From Nitrosospira multiformis (GTDB lineage: Bacteria; Pseudomonadota; Gammaproteobacteria; Burkholderiales; Nitrosomonadaceae): a stretch of DNA of 64,000 nucleotides. Shown here in pieces: positions 1-10,588 of the stretch. Location: contig NZ_QAOK01000010.1 of NCBI RefSeq assembly GCF_003050865.1, forward strand, positions 40,534-104,533, given 5' to 3'. The translations under genes were made by a program, and so were the position numbers. A model generated the notes under the pieces. It saw only the letters and a program-made list of their open reading frames with translations. It was not told where the DNA came from and did not search any database. Position 1 is the stretch's first letter; each line of letters opens with the position of its first letter.

Positions 1-1
1 A

Positions 2-1288
2 GGCGAAGTCACGGGTTCCTGCTTTCTGATCGAAACGCCCCAGGTACGGTTTCTGGTGGACTGCGGGATGTTCCAGGGCGGCCGGGAAGCGGACCGCAAG
101 AATCGCGAGGCCTTCGATTGCGGCCCCGAAACGATCGATTTTGTCCTGCTGACCCACGCGCATATCGATCATTCCGGATTATTGCCGCGCCTTGCCATGC
201 TTGGGTTCCGGGGGCCAATCTACACCACCGCCGCCACTGCCGATCTGCTCGCCGTGATGCTCAAGGACAGTGCCTATATTCAGGAAAAGGAAGCCGAGTG
301 GCAGATCAGGAGCGCGGATTACGATGAGGAAATCCTCCCGCATCCTTCAGTGCGTTGTGTTTTTCGCGATGCCGGCCACATTCTCGGTTCGGCCATCATC
401 GAACTGGGGCTGACTTCCGGCAACAGGCACAGGAAGCTGGTATTTTCCGGCGATCTCGGCCAGCCGGGTCATCCCGTCATAAAGGACCCTGCCCCTGTGC
501 ATCAGGCTGATGTGTTGCTGCTGGAATCGACCTACGGCAACCGGTTGCACCGCAACATGGCTGATACGCTGGATGAGCTCGTTCACGCCATCAATGACAC
601 GCTCCTGCGAAAAGGCGGCAATATCATCGTGCCGGCCTTCACGGTGGGGCGAACGCAGGACCTGCTTTTTCTTCTGATCGATCTTTACCGTCAGGGCAAA
701 ATCGGCGAGATGGATATCTATGTGGATTCTCCCATGGCGCTGGCAGCCACGGAGATCACTCTCAAGCATACCCGGCTGCTCGATGAGGAGATGTCGGACG
801 CGATGAAGTGGCTGCGCCACAACAGCGGCAAGCCGCGCATCCATTTCGTTCAGAGCGTCGAGGAATCGATGCGCCTCAATAGCATACGAAAGGGAGCCGT
901 TATCATTTCGGCAAGCGGAATGTGCGACGCGGGCAGGATCAAGTATCATCTAAAGTACAATCTGGGCAGGCCGGAATGCAGCATACTCATTACCGGCTTC
1001 CAGGCGGTGGGCACGCTGGGGCGCAGATTGGTGGACGGAGTCAGATCGGTGAAGATTTTCAACGAAAATGTGCCCGTCCGGGCGGAGATCTATACCATCG
1101 GCGGTCTGTCGGCCCATGCGGACCAGGCCGACCTGCTCGCCTGGTTGAGCCACTTCGACCCTCCTCCCGCCCGGACTTTCCTCGTTCATGGAGAACCTTC
1201 GATTTGCGCCATCCTGGCCGACGCCATCCGGCAGAAACTGAACTGGAATGCAAGTATTCCTGTCCAATCCGCAACCGTTGAGATCTAG
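2..1288 (+). CDS. beta-CASP metallo-beta-lactamase RNase-like protein (5' end outside window)
   Basis: Probable metal-dependent RNA-processing hydrolase of the metallo-beta-lactamase/beta-CASP family (archaeal CPSF-like and bacterial YSH1-like proteins). The open frame runs in from the left edge with a family-typical N-terminus (GEVTGSCFLIET, then LVDCGMFQGG), so only a few start residues are missing; 428 codons are visible. The zinc-binding THAHIDHSG motif, the GDLGQ aspartate, LESTYGNR, the beta-CASP stretch FTVGRTQDLLFLL, GLSAHADQADLLAWL and the late FLVHGEP histidine are all present. The next gene starts 1 bp after its stop, so the two are probably co-transcribed. The RNA substrate cannot be told from sequence. 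Confidence 0.88.
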   Translation, partial: GEVTGSCFLIETPQVRFLVDCGMFQGGREADRKNREAFDCGPETIDFVLLTHAHIDHSGLLPRLAMLGFRGPIYTTAATADLLAVMLKDSAYIQEKEAEWQIRSADYDEEILPHPSVRCVFRDAGHILGSAIIELGLTSGNRHRKLVFSGDLGQPGHPVIKDPAPVHQADVLLLESTYGNRLHRNMADTLDELVHAINDTLLRKGGNIIVPAFTVGRTQDLLFLLIDLYRQGKIGEMDIYVDSPMALAATEITLKHTRLLDEEMSDAMKWLRHNSGKPRIHFVQSVEESMRLNSIRKGAVIISASGMCDAGRIKYHLKYNLGRPECSILITGFQAVGTLGRRLVDGVRSVKIFNENVPVRAEIYTIGGLSAHADQADLLAWLSHFDPPPARTFLVHGEPSICAILADAIRQKLNWNASIPVQSATVEI

Positions 1289-1289
1289 C

Positions 1290-2936
1290 ATGGCCCTGCT
1301 CACACTTCTGGAAAACTCGCTGGAAAAGCCGCAGAAAAACCTGACCAGAAACTCGTCCGGAAACTCACTGACAAACTTGCATCGCGCACCGCTAGCACGG
1401 GCAGTAAAGTGGGCATTATGCAGCCTGCTTGTCTTCCTGCCGCTGCCGGGTTTGGCGCTCGACCTGCCTGCCCCGGTAAAACATGCGCTCGCGCAGGCGG
1501 GCATCCCCCGGTCCGCTGTCGGCATTTACGTGCATGAAACCGGCGCAGGACAGCCGCTTCTGGCTGTCAATGCCGGCACCGGCATGAACCCGGCCTCGGT
1601 GATGAAGCTTCTGACTACATTCGCCGGACTGGAACTGTTGGGGCCGGCGTACGCATGGAAGACGGAACTGTACGCGGATGGAATCATACGGGATGAGGCG
1701 CTTCACGGTAATCTGGTCATTAAGGGCTACGGTGATCCGAGGTTGAATCTGGAGAACTTCTGGCTGCTCACCCGACGGCTGCGCCAGACCGGATTGCGCG
1801 AGATCACCGGCGACCTGGTGCTCGACAGCAGCCATTTCGACCTCCCCGGCAGCGATCCCGCCGCGTTCGACGGCAAGCCCTATCGCGCATACAACGTCCT
1901 CCCCGAAGCGCTGATGGTGAATTACCGGACGCTCGCGCTGCGACTGCTGCCGCAGCCGGAAAGCAGGAGCGTGCGCATCGTGGTGGACCCCCTGCTGCCA
2001 TCTCTCGACCTCAAAAACAGCCTGACGCTCACCAACGGTGCATGCAATGACTGGAAGGACGCCCTTGGCACGGATATTCAGTCCGGCCCCGGCCTCGACA
2101 GCCGCGTGTCCGTGACGCTCAAGGGCAGCTATGCCTTTGGGTGCGGTGAAAAAACCCTGTTCCTCAGTGTTCACGACACTGCCCGCTATACCTTCGACCT
2201 GTTCAGGCAATTGTGGGAGCAGCAGGGGGGTGTTCTGCGCGGCACCGTGCGCAGGAGTGCCGCTCCGGGAGGAACTGTTCCGCTGGAAACCCACCAGTCT
2301 CCTCCCCTGGCAGATATCGTGCGCGATATCAACAAGTTCAGCAACAATACCGCCGCGCGGCAGCTCTATCTCACCTTGGGGCTGGGCAGCGAACCGTTCA
2401 GGGAACCGCAAGTAATGCCGGCTTCCTTCAGCATCGGCTACGGGAATGGCCGAGCCGCCGAAAATGGAACAATGCCTTCCCTGGATGGAACCGGGGAAAA
2501 TCCCCCCGGGTCACGCGCGACTCTCGCCAGATCGGAAAAGGCCATGCGGCAATGGCTCGCTTCCCGCCAACTGGTCTTTCCCGAGCTGATCCTGGAAAAC
2601 GGGGCTGGCTTGTCGCGGAATGAACGCATCAGCGCCGGGCACATGGGCCAACTGCTGCTCGCCGCATTCCAGAGCCATGTCATGCCCGAGTTTATCTCTT
2701 CCCTGCCCATCGCCGCAGTGGACGGCACCATGAAGAAAAGGCTGAACCGCAGCGCTGCCGCCGGGCAGGCCCATATCAAGACAGGCCTGCTGGAGGGGGT
2801 AAAAACCATGGCGGGTTATGTGCGCGACAAGTCGGGCAGGCGCTCGGTCGTGGTTTTTTTCATCAACCACCCACGCGCGGAGAGCGGACAGGTTGCGATG
2901 GATGCACTGCTCGATTGGGTCTATGAGGGGCGATAA
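1290..2936 (+). CDS. dacB: D-alanyl-D-alanine carboxypeptidase/endopeptidase, PBP4 family
   Basis: Periplasmic class C penicillin-binding protein that trims peptidoglycan (DD-carboxypeptidase and DD-endopeptidase). The three active-site motifs are visible: SVMK (SxxK) near the N-terminus of the mature domain, SNN (SxN) around the middle and KTG (IKTGLLEG) near the C-terminus. A hydrophobic signal segment (ALCSLLVFLPLPGLALDL) follows a long basic N-terminal stretch, so the true start may lie some codons downstream. The ATG at 1290 was chosen because it directly follows the previous stop; the frame is also open upstream to 1248. About 548 aa, within the PBP4 range. Confidence 0.9.
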   Translation: MALLTLLENSLEKPQKNLTRNSSGNSLTNLHRAPLARAVKWALCSLLVFLPLPGLALDLPAPVKHALAQAGIPRSAVGIYVHETGAGQPLLAVNAGTGMNPASVMKLLTTFAGLELLGPAYAWKTELYADGIIRDEALHGNLVIKGYGDPRLNLENFWLLTRRLRQTGLREITGDLVLDSSHFDLPGSDPAAFDGKPYRAYNVLPEALMVNYRTLALRLLPQPESRSVRIVVDPLLPSLDLKNSLTLTNGACNDWKDALGTDIQSGPGLDSRVSVTLKGSYAFGCGEKTLFLSVHDTARYTFDLFRQLWEQQGGVLRGTVRRSAAPGGTVPLETHQSPPLADIVRDINKFSNNTAARQLYLTLGLGSEPFREPQVMPASFSIGYGNGRAAENGTMPSLDGTGENPPGSRATLARSEKAMRQWLASRQLVFPELILENGAGLSRNERISAGHMGQLLLAAFQSHVMPEFISSLPIAAVDGTMKKRLNRSAAAGQAHIKTGLLEGVKTMAGYVRDKSGRRSVVVFFINHPRAESGQVAMDALLDWVYEGR

Positions 2937-3170
2937 CACTCATTAACGAAAGTTGTGCTTCGAGAACCACCCCAACGCTTCCTGATACGCCTCATCATGC
3001 GGATCTCAACGATCCTGCAGGGATGTATTGCCTTTTGCCTCTCCTCTTGACAGGCATAAGCGCCTCCACAAAATTAAAGCACTTCCTCCCGGCAGCCGTT
3101 ATTGACAGCATCCTTCATAGCCGTTTGAGTGGTCCAGCAGGAGCAGACCACTGTTCCGCAATTAACGCAT

Positions 3171-3671
3171 ATGGCGAAACAACTCGAAAAACTCATGTTT
3201 GTACAGGGCGGCCGGTGCTTCTTCTGCGACCAACACATTCCTGCGACGGAAGCGAGCGTGGAGCACTTGATAGCGCGAGCAAATGGCGGCGCCAACAGCG
3301 AGGATAACTGTGTTGCCTGCTGCAAATCGCTGAATGCACTGCTCGCGAACAAGTCCCTGAAGGAAAAATTGCGCATCGTACTGAACCAGAGAGGGCAATT
3401 TAAATGCCCAGCGTGCTACAGCAGTAAGGAAACCCCTTACAGCACCGAGAGCAATGGGCTTCGACTTGAAAGACTTTCCCGGATATCGTCAGATCTCAAG
3501 AGTCGCCGTTCCGCCCTTCCCCGAACGGTTAACGCACTTCGCAACACAATCGATGCCGCTTTTCAAAAGAAACTGACTGCGGAAGATATCACCTCAATCC
3601 TCGATGAACTGCAATCCAGCGGTCAGATCACAGTCAGTGAGAATAAGGTTGAATATCAACTTGCGCCCTGA
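3171..3671 (+). CDS. HNH endonuclease-like zinc protein
   Basis: Small protein with an HNH/McrA-type nuclease fold at its N-terminus: CFFC and CVACC cysteine pairs flank VEHLIARANGG and a following asparagine, which fits a zinc-knuckle HNH core in the first 55 residues. A third pair (CPAC) follows. The C-terminal 70 residues are basic and helical and end in a short winged-helix-like stretch. The ATG at 3171 is preferred; a GTG at 3129 in the same frame is possible and neither has a good ribosome site. It stands alone, convergent with trpE. The DNA target and role are unknown; no methylase or phage gene is adjacent. Confidence 0.7.
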   Translation: MAKQLEKLMFVQGGRCFFCDQHIPATEASVEHLIARANGGANSEDNCVACCKSLNALLANKSLKEKLRIVLNQRGQFKCPACYSSKETPYSTESNGLRLERLSRISSDLKSRRSALPRTVNALRNTIDAAFQKKLTAEDITSILDELQSSGQITVSENKVEYQLAP

Positions 3672-3782
3672 TGCTTCCCGACGGTTGCAAGCATTACGTC
3701 GCGCTCTTCGCCACACCACGTAGCGAAGTGCTTGCGTAATCTCCTCACGTTCAAGCATTCATGGCTAGCGTTATTTCCGTTT

Positions 3783-5264
3783 TCATTCAATCCTGCTGTC
3801 CAACCCGCCCTCCGCAATCTCCGCTGCGCGCAGCAGCGCCCTGGCCTTGTTTTGCGTCTCCACCCATTCGCTTTGAGGAACTGAATCGGCTACGATGCCG
3901 GCGCCCGCCTGGACATGCAGTTTGCCATCCTTGATCACGCCCGTGCGGATGGCGATAGCCAGATCCATATCCCCGTTGAATCCCAGATATCCGACTGCAC
4001 CCGCATAGATTCCGCGCTTCGAGACTTCCAGTTCATCGATGATTTCCATTGCCCGCACCTTCGGCGCGCCGCTCACGGTGCCCGCGGGAAAGGTGGCACG
4101 CAGCACATCCATCGCGTTCAGGCCGGGCTTGAGCCGGCCTTCGACATTGGAAACAATGTGCATGACGTGGGAGTAGTGCTCGATGCGCATGTTCTCTGTC
4201 ACCTTTACCGTTCCGATCTGCGCTACGCGTCCTGCATCGTTGCGCCCCAGGTCCATCAGCATTACATGCTCCGCCCGCTCTTTCGGGTCAGCGAGCAGAT
4301 CAGCCGCCAGTGCCGCGTCTTCTGCCATAGTTTTGCCACGTGGACGGGTTCCCGCGATCGGCCGTACCGTAACCGTTCCACCCTCGAGCCGCACCAGGAT
4401 TTCGGGCGAGGCTCCCACCACGTAAAAGCTGCCGAGGTGGTAATAAAACATGTAGGGAGAAGGATTGAGGCTGCGCAGCGCACGATACAGTGCGAGCGGC
4501 GAGGCGCTGTACGGTTTGCTGGTGCGCTGCGACAGCACCACCTGCATGATATCGCCATCAAAAATGTAGCGCTTGGCTCGCTCCACTGCCGAAATGAAAT
4601 CTGCCTCCGCGAACTCCGATACGGGCGCACCCGATTCACACGGCGCTTCCAATGGAATCCGCAATGGTTCCCGGAGATATCCCAGCAGTTCCTTCAACCG
4701 TTTCCGGGCGCTGGAATAGGCGCCCTCCAGAGCAGCGTCCCCATATACAATGAGGTAGAGCTTGCCGGAAAGATTATCCACCACTGCCAGCTCCTCCGAA
4801 ACCAGCAGCAGGATGTCCGGCGTATCAAGCGTATCGGACAGCCTGTGCGCGTGCTCGCCAGCGAGCCTGCGCTCGATATAACGCACCGTATCGTATGCAA
4901 AGTAGCCCGCGAGACCACCGCAAAAGCGGGGCAACCCGGGATAAGGTGCCGCCCTGAAGCGCGCCATATAGGATTGAACGAAAGCAAGGGGATCTTCCGA
5001 CTGGAATACCTGCCTGCTGCTGGGGTCGATTACGCTGACATCGCTGCCGCGCACTTCGATTCGACTGCGGGCGGGTAAGCCGATAACTGAATAACGTCCA
5101 AAACGCTCGCCGCCCTGGACGGATTCCAGCAGATAGGAATAAGGCTCATTCGCCAGCTTCAGATAAACTGACAGCGGAGTGTCAAGATCGGCAAAAGTTT
5201 CGAGGACGACAGGAATGTGCGTGTAGCCCTTTGCCGCCAAGGCATGGAATTCTGCTTCCGTCAT
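3783..5264 (-). CDS. trpE: Anthranilate synthase component I
   Basis: Large subunit of anthranilate synthase. It converts chorismate and an amino group to anthranilate, the first step of tryptophan synthesis. The feedback-site LLES stretch ([21 protein letters not shown]) is near residue 45, and the chorismate-binding domain carries [38 protein letters not shown] and GAGIVADS. Length 493 aa is normal. It follows rpe and gph on the same strand, the common proteobacterial rpe-gph-trpE order. The usual next gene, trpG, is not downstream; a convergent HNH gene sits there. The glutaminase subunit must therefore be encoded elsewhere. Confidence 0.97.
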   Translation of the reverse strand: MTEAEFHALAAKGYTHIPVVLETFADLDTPLSVYLKLANEPYSYLLESVQGGERFGRYSVIGLPARSRIEVRGSDVSVIDPSSRQVFQSEDPLAFVQSYMARFRAAPYPGLPRFCGGLAGYFAYDTVRYIERRLAGEHAHRLSDTLDTPDILLLVSEELAVVDNLSGKLYLIVYGDAALEGAYSSARKRLKELLGYLREPLRIPLEAPCESGAPVSEFAEADFISAVERAKRYIFDGDIMQVVLSQRTSKPYSASPLALYRALRSLNPSPYMFYYHLGSFYVVGASPEILVRLEGGTVTVRPIAGTRPRGKTMAEDAALAADLLADPKERAEHVMLMDLGRNDAGRVAQIGTVKVTENMRIEHYSHVMHIVSNVEGRLKPGLNAMDVLRATFPAGTVSGAPKVRAMEIIDELEVSKRGIYAGAVGYLGFNGDMDLAIAIRTGVIKDGKLHVQAGAGIVADSVPQSEWVETQNKARALLRAAEIAEGGLDSRIE

Positions 5265-5403
5265 GATTCAGGCTCCAAAAAACAGAAAATGAAAAAATAC
5301 CGCAGACCGGATCAATGTCTATCGAACCGCCAACGCCAACCCCCACAGTGCCAGTAGCACCATCCCTGGGTTGCATATCTTTCCTTTTCCGTTTTTCCGT
5401 TGC

Positions 5404-6132
5404 TCATGACGATTTCTGGATCAGCTTTGTTGCCTCATATAACGATGGGACGATCGCATCGCAATCGAGTTCGTATACGTCGCGCCCTTCGTTGTATCCA
5501 TAGGGAACACAAAAGACGTGACAACCCGCCGCACGCGCAGCCTGGGCATCGTTCAGCGAATCCCCGACCAGCAGCATCTCACGGGGCCCGATTTCGAAGC
5601 GTTCACAAGCGTGCAGCAAAGGCATCGGGTCTGGTTTCTTTTTCGGCAGACTATCGCCCGAAACCACGATATCGAAGTAATCCAGCAATTCCGCCGCACG
5701 AAGCAGCGGCAAGGTAAAAGCCTCTGCCTTGTTAGTCACGCAAGCAAGCCGGAAGCCGCCTGCGCGCAATGCGTTCAATCCCTCGCGCACGCCGGGATAC
5801 GCACGCGTGTCCACATACAGCGTTTTTTCGTAGCTCTGCTCATACAGCGGCATTGCACGCTGCAAAAGGTCTGCATCGGGCTCGCCATCGAGGTCGCCGG
5901 TGAGCGAGCGTTTCACCAGCTTTTCTATCCCTTTGCCAATATAGGATTGGATGGTTTCCAGCGGAAGCTCGGCTTTCCCCAGTTCCTTCAGCATCATATT
6001 GGCAGCTGTGGCAAGATCAGGCGCCGTATCGAGCAAGGTGCCGTCGAGATCGATCATGACTGCTTTGATCGGCAGGGGAAAATGCGTATCAGGGGAAGAA
6101 GCACGTGCAAGCGGAGAAAAGCTTTTGTTCAC
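5404..6132 (-). CDS. gph: Phosphoglycolate phosphatase
   Basis: HAD-superfamily phosphatase that hydrolyses 2-phosphoglycolate from oxygenase side reactions or DNA repair. HAD motif I is MIDLDGTLLDTAPDL, motif II is CVTNKAEAF, and motifs III/IV are KKKPDPMPL and LLVGDSLNDAQAARAAG. Length 242 aa is slightly long because of a poorly conserved first 20 residues. It lies between rpe and trpE on the same strand. In an autotroph the enzyme would also serve photorespiratory salvage; that is inference. Other HAD phosphatases such as pyrophosphatase PpaX share the motifs, but the gene order supports Gph. Confidence 0.92.
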   Translation of the reverse strand: MNKSFSPLARASSPDTHFPLPIKAVMIDLDGTLLDTAPDLATAANMMLKELGKAELPLETIQSYIGKGIEKLVKRSLTGDLDGEPDADLLQRAMPLYEQSYEKTLYVDTRAYPGVREGLNALRAGGFRLACVTNKAEAFTLPLLRAAELLDYFDIVVSGDSLPKKKPDPMPLLHACERFEIGPREMLLVGDSLNDAQAARAAGCHVFCVPYGYNEGRDVYELDCDAIVPSLYEATKLIQKSS

Positions 6133-6241
6133 GTCGTGTTATCCATATTCATTGAAAAATGATACCGGCTCGTTCGTATAAGCGACAAAGCGACTTCCAG
6201 ACGGATCGCTCCAGACTTCGGGAGCCTGCTCACGGGCCTGC

Positions 6242-6925
6242 TCAAACCTTCTTCAGTTCTGCTCGCAGGGCTGAGACGATCGTGTCATACCGGTGGGGAT
6301 CGCTGTCCTTTCCTGCGCTGTAAATTGCGGAACCGGCAACGAAAGTATCTGCTCCAGCGCGCGCAATTTCCGCGATGTTATCCACTTTCACGCCGCCGTC
6401 GATTTCCAGCAGTATATTCCTGCCGCTCTCATCGATGCGTTTTCGCACTTCCCGCAGCTTCGGCAGCGCTTCCGGAATGAATTTCTGTCCCCCGAAGCCA
6501 GGATTGACCGACATGATCAGTATCAGGTCCAGCTTGTCGAGAACGTGGTCAAGATAATTCAACGGCGTGGCGGGGTTGAAAACGAGTCCCGCCATACATC
6601 CCTGCTCCTTGATGAGCCCGATGGTGCGATCGATATGACGCGTTGCCTCCGGATGAAAGGAAATGATATTAGCTCCCGCTTTCGCGAAATCCGGAACGAT
6701 ACGGTCAACCGGTTCGACCATCAGGTGCACGTCGATAATCGCATCGGTTACCGGCCGAATGGCCTCGCACACAAGGGGTCCGATAGTCAGATTGGGTACA
6801 TAATGATTATCCATCACATCGAAATGGATAAAATCCGCGCCGGAATCGATAACTCCGGAAACTTCCTCGCCCAGCTTGGCAAAGTTGGCAGATAAAATGC
6901 TTGGAGCAATGCGGTAATTGGCCAT
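6242..6925 (-). CDS. rpe: Ribulose-phosphate 3-epimerase
   Basis: Interconverts ribulose 5-phosphate and xylulose 5-phosphate in the pentose phosphate and Calvin cycles. It is a TIM-barrel enzyme with [42 protein letters not shown] and the phosphate-binding EIDGGV and VAGSAIY stretches. The ATG at 6925 is chosen because AAGGA lies at the right spacing upstream and the encoded [11 protein letters not shown] matches the family; an upstream in-frame start at 6949 is less likely. First gene of the rpe-gph-trpE group and divergent from apaG. Confidence 0.96.
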   Translation of the reverse strand: MANYRIAPSILSANFAKLGEEVSGVIDSGADFIHFDVMDNHYVPNLTIGPLVCEAIRPVTDAIIDVHLMVEPVDRIVPDFAKAGANIISFHPEATRHIDRTIGLIKEQGCMAGLVFNPATPLNYLDHVLDKLDLILIMSVNPGFGGQKFIPEALPKLREVRKRIDESGRNILLEIDGGVKVDNIAEIARAGADTFVAGSAIYSAGKDSDPHRYDTIVSALRAELKKV

Positions 6926-7111
6926 GAAGGGCGTCCTTGTGATGATCAAAAAAGCTCGATTTTAACCGTAAATTGCCTTGCGGCGTTAGTGGCGTCTGCC
7001 TTTAAAGCTGCTGCTCCTGGTTGCGATCTCTTGCAATCCTGAAAAATCGTTCCAATGATTTTGCGGTGTGCTGCCCTTGCCCTGAACCGGAAAATAGTGT
7101 GCAATGCCAGT

Positions 7112-7495
7112 ATGGCTGAAGGAAAAAGATACGAGATCGCGGTAAAGGTTCATACCACCTATCTTCCGGAACAATCGGACGAGGCGCTGGACCGCTATGT
7201 ATTCGCCTATACGATCGTTCTTTCCAACACCGGTACAGTCACTGCTCAGCTCATCAGCCGGCACTGGGTCATTGCCGATGGCACCGGCGGCGTACAGGAG
7301 GTAAGAGGTCTGGGAGTGGTGGGGGAGCAACCGTTGCTGAAGCCGGGAGACAGCTATGAATACACGAGCGGCACGGCCATCTCGACACCGGTAGGATCAA
7401 TGAAAGGCAGCTACCAGATGGTGGCCGAGGATGGCCTGCGCTTCGACGCGCCCATTCCGGAGTTCATTCTGAGCGTGCCACGGATATTGCATTGA
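7112..7495 (+). CDS. apaG: ApaG (DUF525) protein
   Basis: Small beta-sandwich protein of the ApaG/DUF525 family, related to the ApaG domain of F-box proteins. In enterobacteria it sits in the apaH region; its biochemical role is unsettled. Family signatures are YVFAYTIVLSNTG, LISRHWVIADGTG, VRGLGVVGEQP, YTSGTAISTPVGSMKGSY and the C-terminal FDAPIPEFILS. The ATG at 7112 gives 127 aa, the usual length; the frame is open upstream to 7055. It stands alone between the divergent rpe and the convergent der, without apaH or ksgA nearby. Confidence 0.93.
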   Translation: MAEGKRYEIAVKVHTTYLPEQSDEALDRYVFAYTIVLSNTGTVTAQLISRHWVIADGTGGVQEVRGLGVVGEQPLLKPGDSYEYTSGTAISTPVGSMKGSYQMVAEDGLRFDAPIPEFILSVPRILH

Positions 7496-7513
7496 GAAAT
7501 CTTCCGCCATCCG

Positions 7514-8914
7514 TTACCCATACTTCTTCCGCCCATAGCGTCGGCGGCGATGGGCCCGTTTTGCCTCGGCTTCGGTGAGCGGAGCGCGGCTCTTTTCCGC
7601 GTAGGGATTGCGGCCTGTCCTGAATTCTATCCGCAGCGGCGTCCCCTCCAACTCGAAGGCGTCGCGAAATGTATTTTCCAGATAACGCTGATAGGTTTGC
7701 GGCACGGCATTGAGCGCATTGCCATGGATGACAATCAATGGCGGATTCGAGCCACCCTGGTGGGCGTAGCGCAGCTTGGGACGTGACATACCAGCGCGCG
7801 GGGGTGGCTGCTTCTCCACTGCGGCCAATAGCGTGCGGGTAAGCCTGGGAGTGGGCAGATGAGCCATCGCCGCTCCATAGGCGACATCGACAGAGGGCAG
7901 CAGTCCTTTCGTGCCAGTGCCATGTAGCGCCGAGATGTAGTGAAACCGGGCGAAATTCTGCAGAAACGGCAATTTACGACTGATATCGCGCTTGATTATG
8001 TCGCGTTGGTACTCATCCAGGCTGTCCCACTTGTTCACGGCCAGCACCAGTGCCCGTCCCGCTTCCAGGATAAATCCGGCAATGTGCGCATCCTGATCCG
8101 AAATCTCACTGCGCCCATCCAGCACCAGTATCACCACGTTGGCGTCTTCTATCGCCTGCAGGGTTTTCACCACGGAAAACTTTTCCACGGCCTCCTGCAC
8201 CTTGCCGCGGCGGCGCAAACCGGCTGTATCGATCAGGGTATAGGTGCGCCCATTCCGCTCAAAATCGATATGGATGCTGTCGCGCGTGGTTCCCGGCTGA
8301 TCAAACGCGATGACACGCTCCTCTCCCAGCAGGGTATTCACGAGCGTTGATTTCCCCACATTCGGACGACCCACGATGGCGATTTTCGGATGCTCGTCTT
8401 TTCTTTCCTGCTCAGGTTCGTCGGGAAAATCCTGAAGCGCCAGCGTCACCAGTTCATTCACGTTTTCGCCATGGGCGGCGGAAATTGCGCAAGGCTCGCC
8501 CAGTCCCAGTTCGTGAAACTCCGCAGTAACGACGGAAGCAGCCATGCCTTCGGTCTTGTTTACCGCCAGCAGGGTTCGGCGCCCCGATTTGCGAAGTTGC
8601 TCGGCGACAATTTTGTCCTGAGCTGTCAAACCGCTTCGACCGTCCACGATGAAGAGCACGATGTCAGCCTCGTCAATTGCCTGCAGCGTCTGCTTCGCCA
8701 TCTCGTGCAGGATGCCTTCCGTCGCCATGGGCTCGAAGCCTCCGGTATCGACCACGAGATATGGCCTGTCGCCCAGCTTGCCGTGTCCGTAATGACGGTC
8801 GCGCGTCAATCCCGGTATATCGGCCACCAGCGCGTCGCGACTGCGTGTCAGACGATTAAAGAGCGTGGACTTGCCGACGTTGGATCGCCCTACCAGTACG
8901 AGAGTGGGTTTCAT
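7514..8914 (-). CDS. der: Ribosome biogenesis GTPase Der (EngA)
   Basis: Essential GTPase with two tandem G domains, needed for 50S subunit assembly. G1 motifs occur twice: GRSNVGKST near residue 8 and GRPNVGKST near residue 182. DTGGF and [10 protein letters not shown] are the two G3 motifs; NKTEG and NKWDS are the two G4 motifs. A KH-like C-terminal domain ([21 protein letters not shown]) and a basic tail follow. 466 aa is normal. Last gene of the ndk-to-der block. Confidence 0.97.
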   Translation of the reverse strand: MKPTLVLVGRSNVGKSTLFNRLTRSRDALVADIPGLTRDRHYGHGKLGDRPYLVVDTGGFEPMATEGILHEMAKQTLQAIDEADIVLFIVDGRSGLTAQDKIVAEQLRKSGRRTLLAVNKTEGMAASVVTAEFHELGLGEPCAISAAHGENVNELVTLALQDFPDEPEQERKDEHPKIAIVGRPNVGKSTLVNTLLGEERVIAFDQPGTTRDSIHIDFERNGRTYTLIDTAGLRRRGKVQEAVEKFSVVKTLQAIEDANVVILVLDGRSEISDQDAHIAGFILEAGRALVLAVNKWDSLDEYQRDIIKRDISRKLPFLQNFARFHYISALHGTGTKGLLPSVDVAYGAAMAHLPTPRLTRTLLAAVEKQPPPRAGMSRPKLRYAHQGGSNPPLIVIHGNALNAVPQTYQRYLENTFRDAFELEGTPLRIEFRTGRNPYAEKSRAPLTEAEAKRAHRRRRYGRKKYG

Positions 8915-9081
8915 GATTTCAGCTTTCGTCTAAAACAGAGGCCTGGGGCTATGATACAAGGCGCGCAAAAGGACCGGATTTGAAGCGTGGAGCAGCTTTA
9001 CCCGACGTGTTCCTCAGAAGTGAATTTTCAAACACGAGTGACCCGCCGCCCGAGCAGGCGCGCACCCGACTAGGCACACAA

Positions 9082-10434
9082 CTAGGCGCCAAACGCGAAA
9101 ACTCCGCCTTTCCGGGTTTGTACCGCGATACCATTGGGCAAGGATATGGGACGGGCGGTAATGGCACTTTCGTCGGTTCCGGAGCGCGCAATAATGGCGC
9201 CATTATCCTTCCTGATGAAATTTACATAACCTTGAGAATCTCCTACCACGATGCGAGCGCCGTGCGCCAGCGGAGCGGATAACCTGAGCCCGTTGAGCAG
9301 ATCCTGCGCCCATACGCTGGTGCCATCCCTTTTGTCGTAAGCCACTATTCCGCCCCTGTTCTCGCTCACATAAACATAATTGTCATCCATGGCCAGACCA
9401 GCATTGCTGGATACATCCCGGGCCCAGATCTGGTTACCGGCTGTAATATCGAAGCAGGCGATACGCCCCTGGTAGGCAACAGCGCACACCTGTTGCTCAT
9501 CCAGAACGGGCAAACTGGTAACATCCGAAATTCGCTCAAGTTCTGTGGCGCCTCTGGGCCGTGACACCATTGCCTCCCAAACCAGACTGCCGTTCGAAAG
9601 ATTCAGCGCCACGAGCCTGCCTCCGGCAAAACCGGCATATACCCTGTCATCGGCAATCAGCGCGCCAGCGAAACTCCGTACCGTCAGTGATGGAGTAGCG
9701 CCCTGATAAACCCACTTGCGCTTGCCGCTCTCGCTATCCAATCCGTATATACGACCGTCTCCCGTGCGAACGACTACCACACCCATTCCGGCATGCGGAG
9801 GGCTCAGCACTTCCGTTGAAAGATTCGCAGTCCACTTCGGTTTGCCGCTTTTCTCGTCAAAAGCCAGCACTTCGCCCTTGAAAGTGCCTACCAGCAGCAT
9901 ACCATCTCCCGCGCCGATTCCACCCGCGAGAGAATGCTTGGTGTCGATGACGCCTGAAGCCTTGCCTGATGCTGCGTCGAAACGCACAAGACGGCCATCC
10001 GGCCCTCCCGCGTAGATAGCCCCATCGCTGAAAACCGGCAGAAATACAGTCGCCGGGCTTTCCTCGACGCCCGCCTCCCAGCCGGGGCGCGTGCTGGGTA
10101 TCACCTCCAGTTGTGCGATCTGCTCCGGGCTCATTTGAACCTCACCTGGTCCGAAAAGATCCGTAACACCGGATACATCGATATCAGCAAGGCTGCGGCT
10201 CACATCGCGCACCATGTCTACCATGCCTGCGCATCCGGAAAGCGTGAAGGACGATACGAGCAATAGAACATAGCGCCAGAATGCACTATCCGCCAGGTGA
10301 AACAGGCGCGACTCTTCCGGGAGTGCGATTTCCCTGTGTACCTCACTGGCGCCGGCCGTAGTGCTTCCCGGCGCACCCGCAGACATAGGAAACACATTCA
10401 GCAACTCATCCGCTGACGCTTTGCTTGCGCGCAT
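9082..10434 (-). CDS. bamB: Outer membrane assembly lipoprotein BamB
   Basis: Lipoprotein of the BAM complex that inserts beta-barrel proteins into the outer membrane. It is an eight-bladed PQQ-like beta-propeller, seen as repeated blades such as GMLLVGTFKGEVLAFDEKSG and DGRIYGLDSESGKRKWVYQG. A signal-peptidase II site (TLSGC, Cys near residue 68) follows a hydrophobic segment. The N-terminus before the signal is about 45 residues longer than usual, so the true start is probably downstream of 10434, but no better in-frame ATG with a ribosome site is visible. It lies between yfgM and der, as in many Beta- and Gammaproteobacteria. Confidence 0.93.
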   Translation of the reverse strand: MRASKASADELLNVFPMSAGAPGSTTAGASEVHREIALPEESRLFHLADSAFWRYVLLLVSSFTLSGCAGMVDMVRDVSRSLADIDVSGVTDLFGPGEVQMSPEQIAQLEVIPSTRPGWEAGVEESPATVFLPVFSDGAIYAGGPDGRLVRFDAASGKASGVIDTKHSLAGGIGAGDGMLLVGTFKGEVLAFDEKSGKPKWTANLSTEVLSPPHAGMGVVVVRTGDGRIYGLDSESGKRKWVYQGATPSLTVRSFAGALIADDRVYAGFAGGRLVALNLSNGSLVWEAMVSRPRGATELERISDVTSLPVLDEQQVCAVAYQGRIACFDITAGNQIWARDVSSNAGLAMDDNYVYVSENRGGIVAYDKRDGTSVWAQDLLNGLRLSAPLAHGARIVVGDSQGYVNFIRKDNGAIIARSGTDESAITARPISLPNGIAVQTRKGGVFAFGA

Positions 10435-10588
10435 TTTCCTGTTTATGAGAAGGAGTAGTTACGAAAAAATCAACGTGCCGATCAAGGCATATCAGGTTAA
10501 GGGGCGGCTTCCAGAATGGACCGGCTGCAGCAAGCTGCAAGGGCTGGCGAACTCGCGCCGGCTTATCCAGCTTATATCGAAACTGTAA

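Noticed and set aside
3680..3750. Inverted repeats between the HNH gene and trpE as a bidirectional terminator
   Set aside because: Stems are only 6-7 bp with long loops and no T-run.
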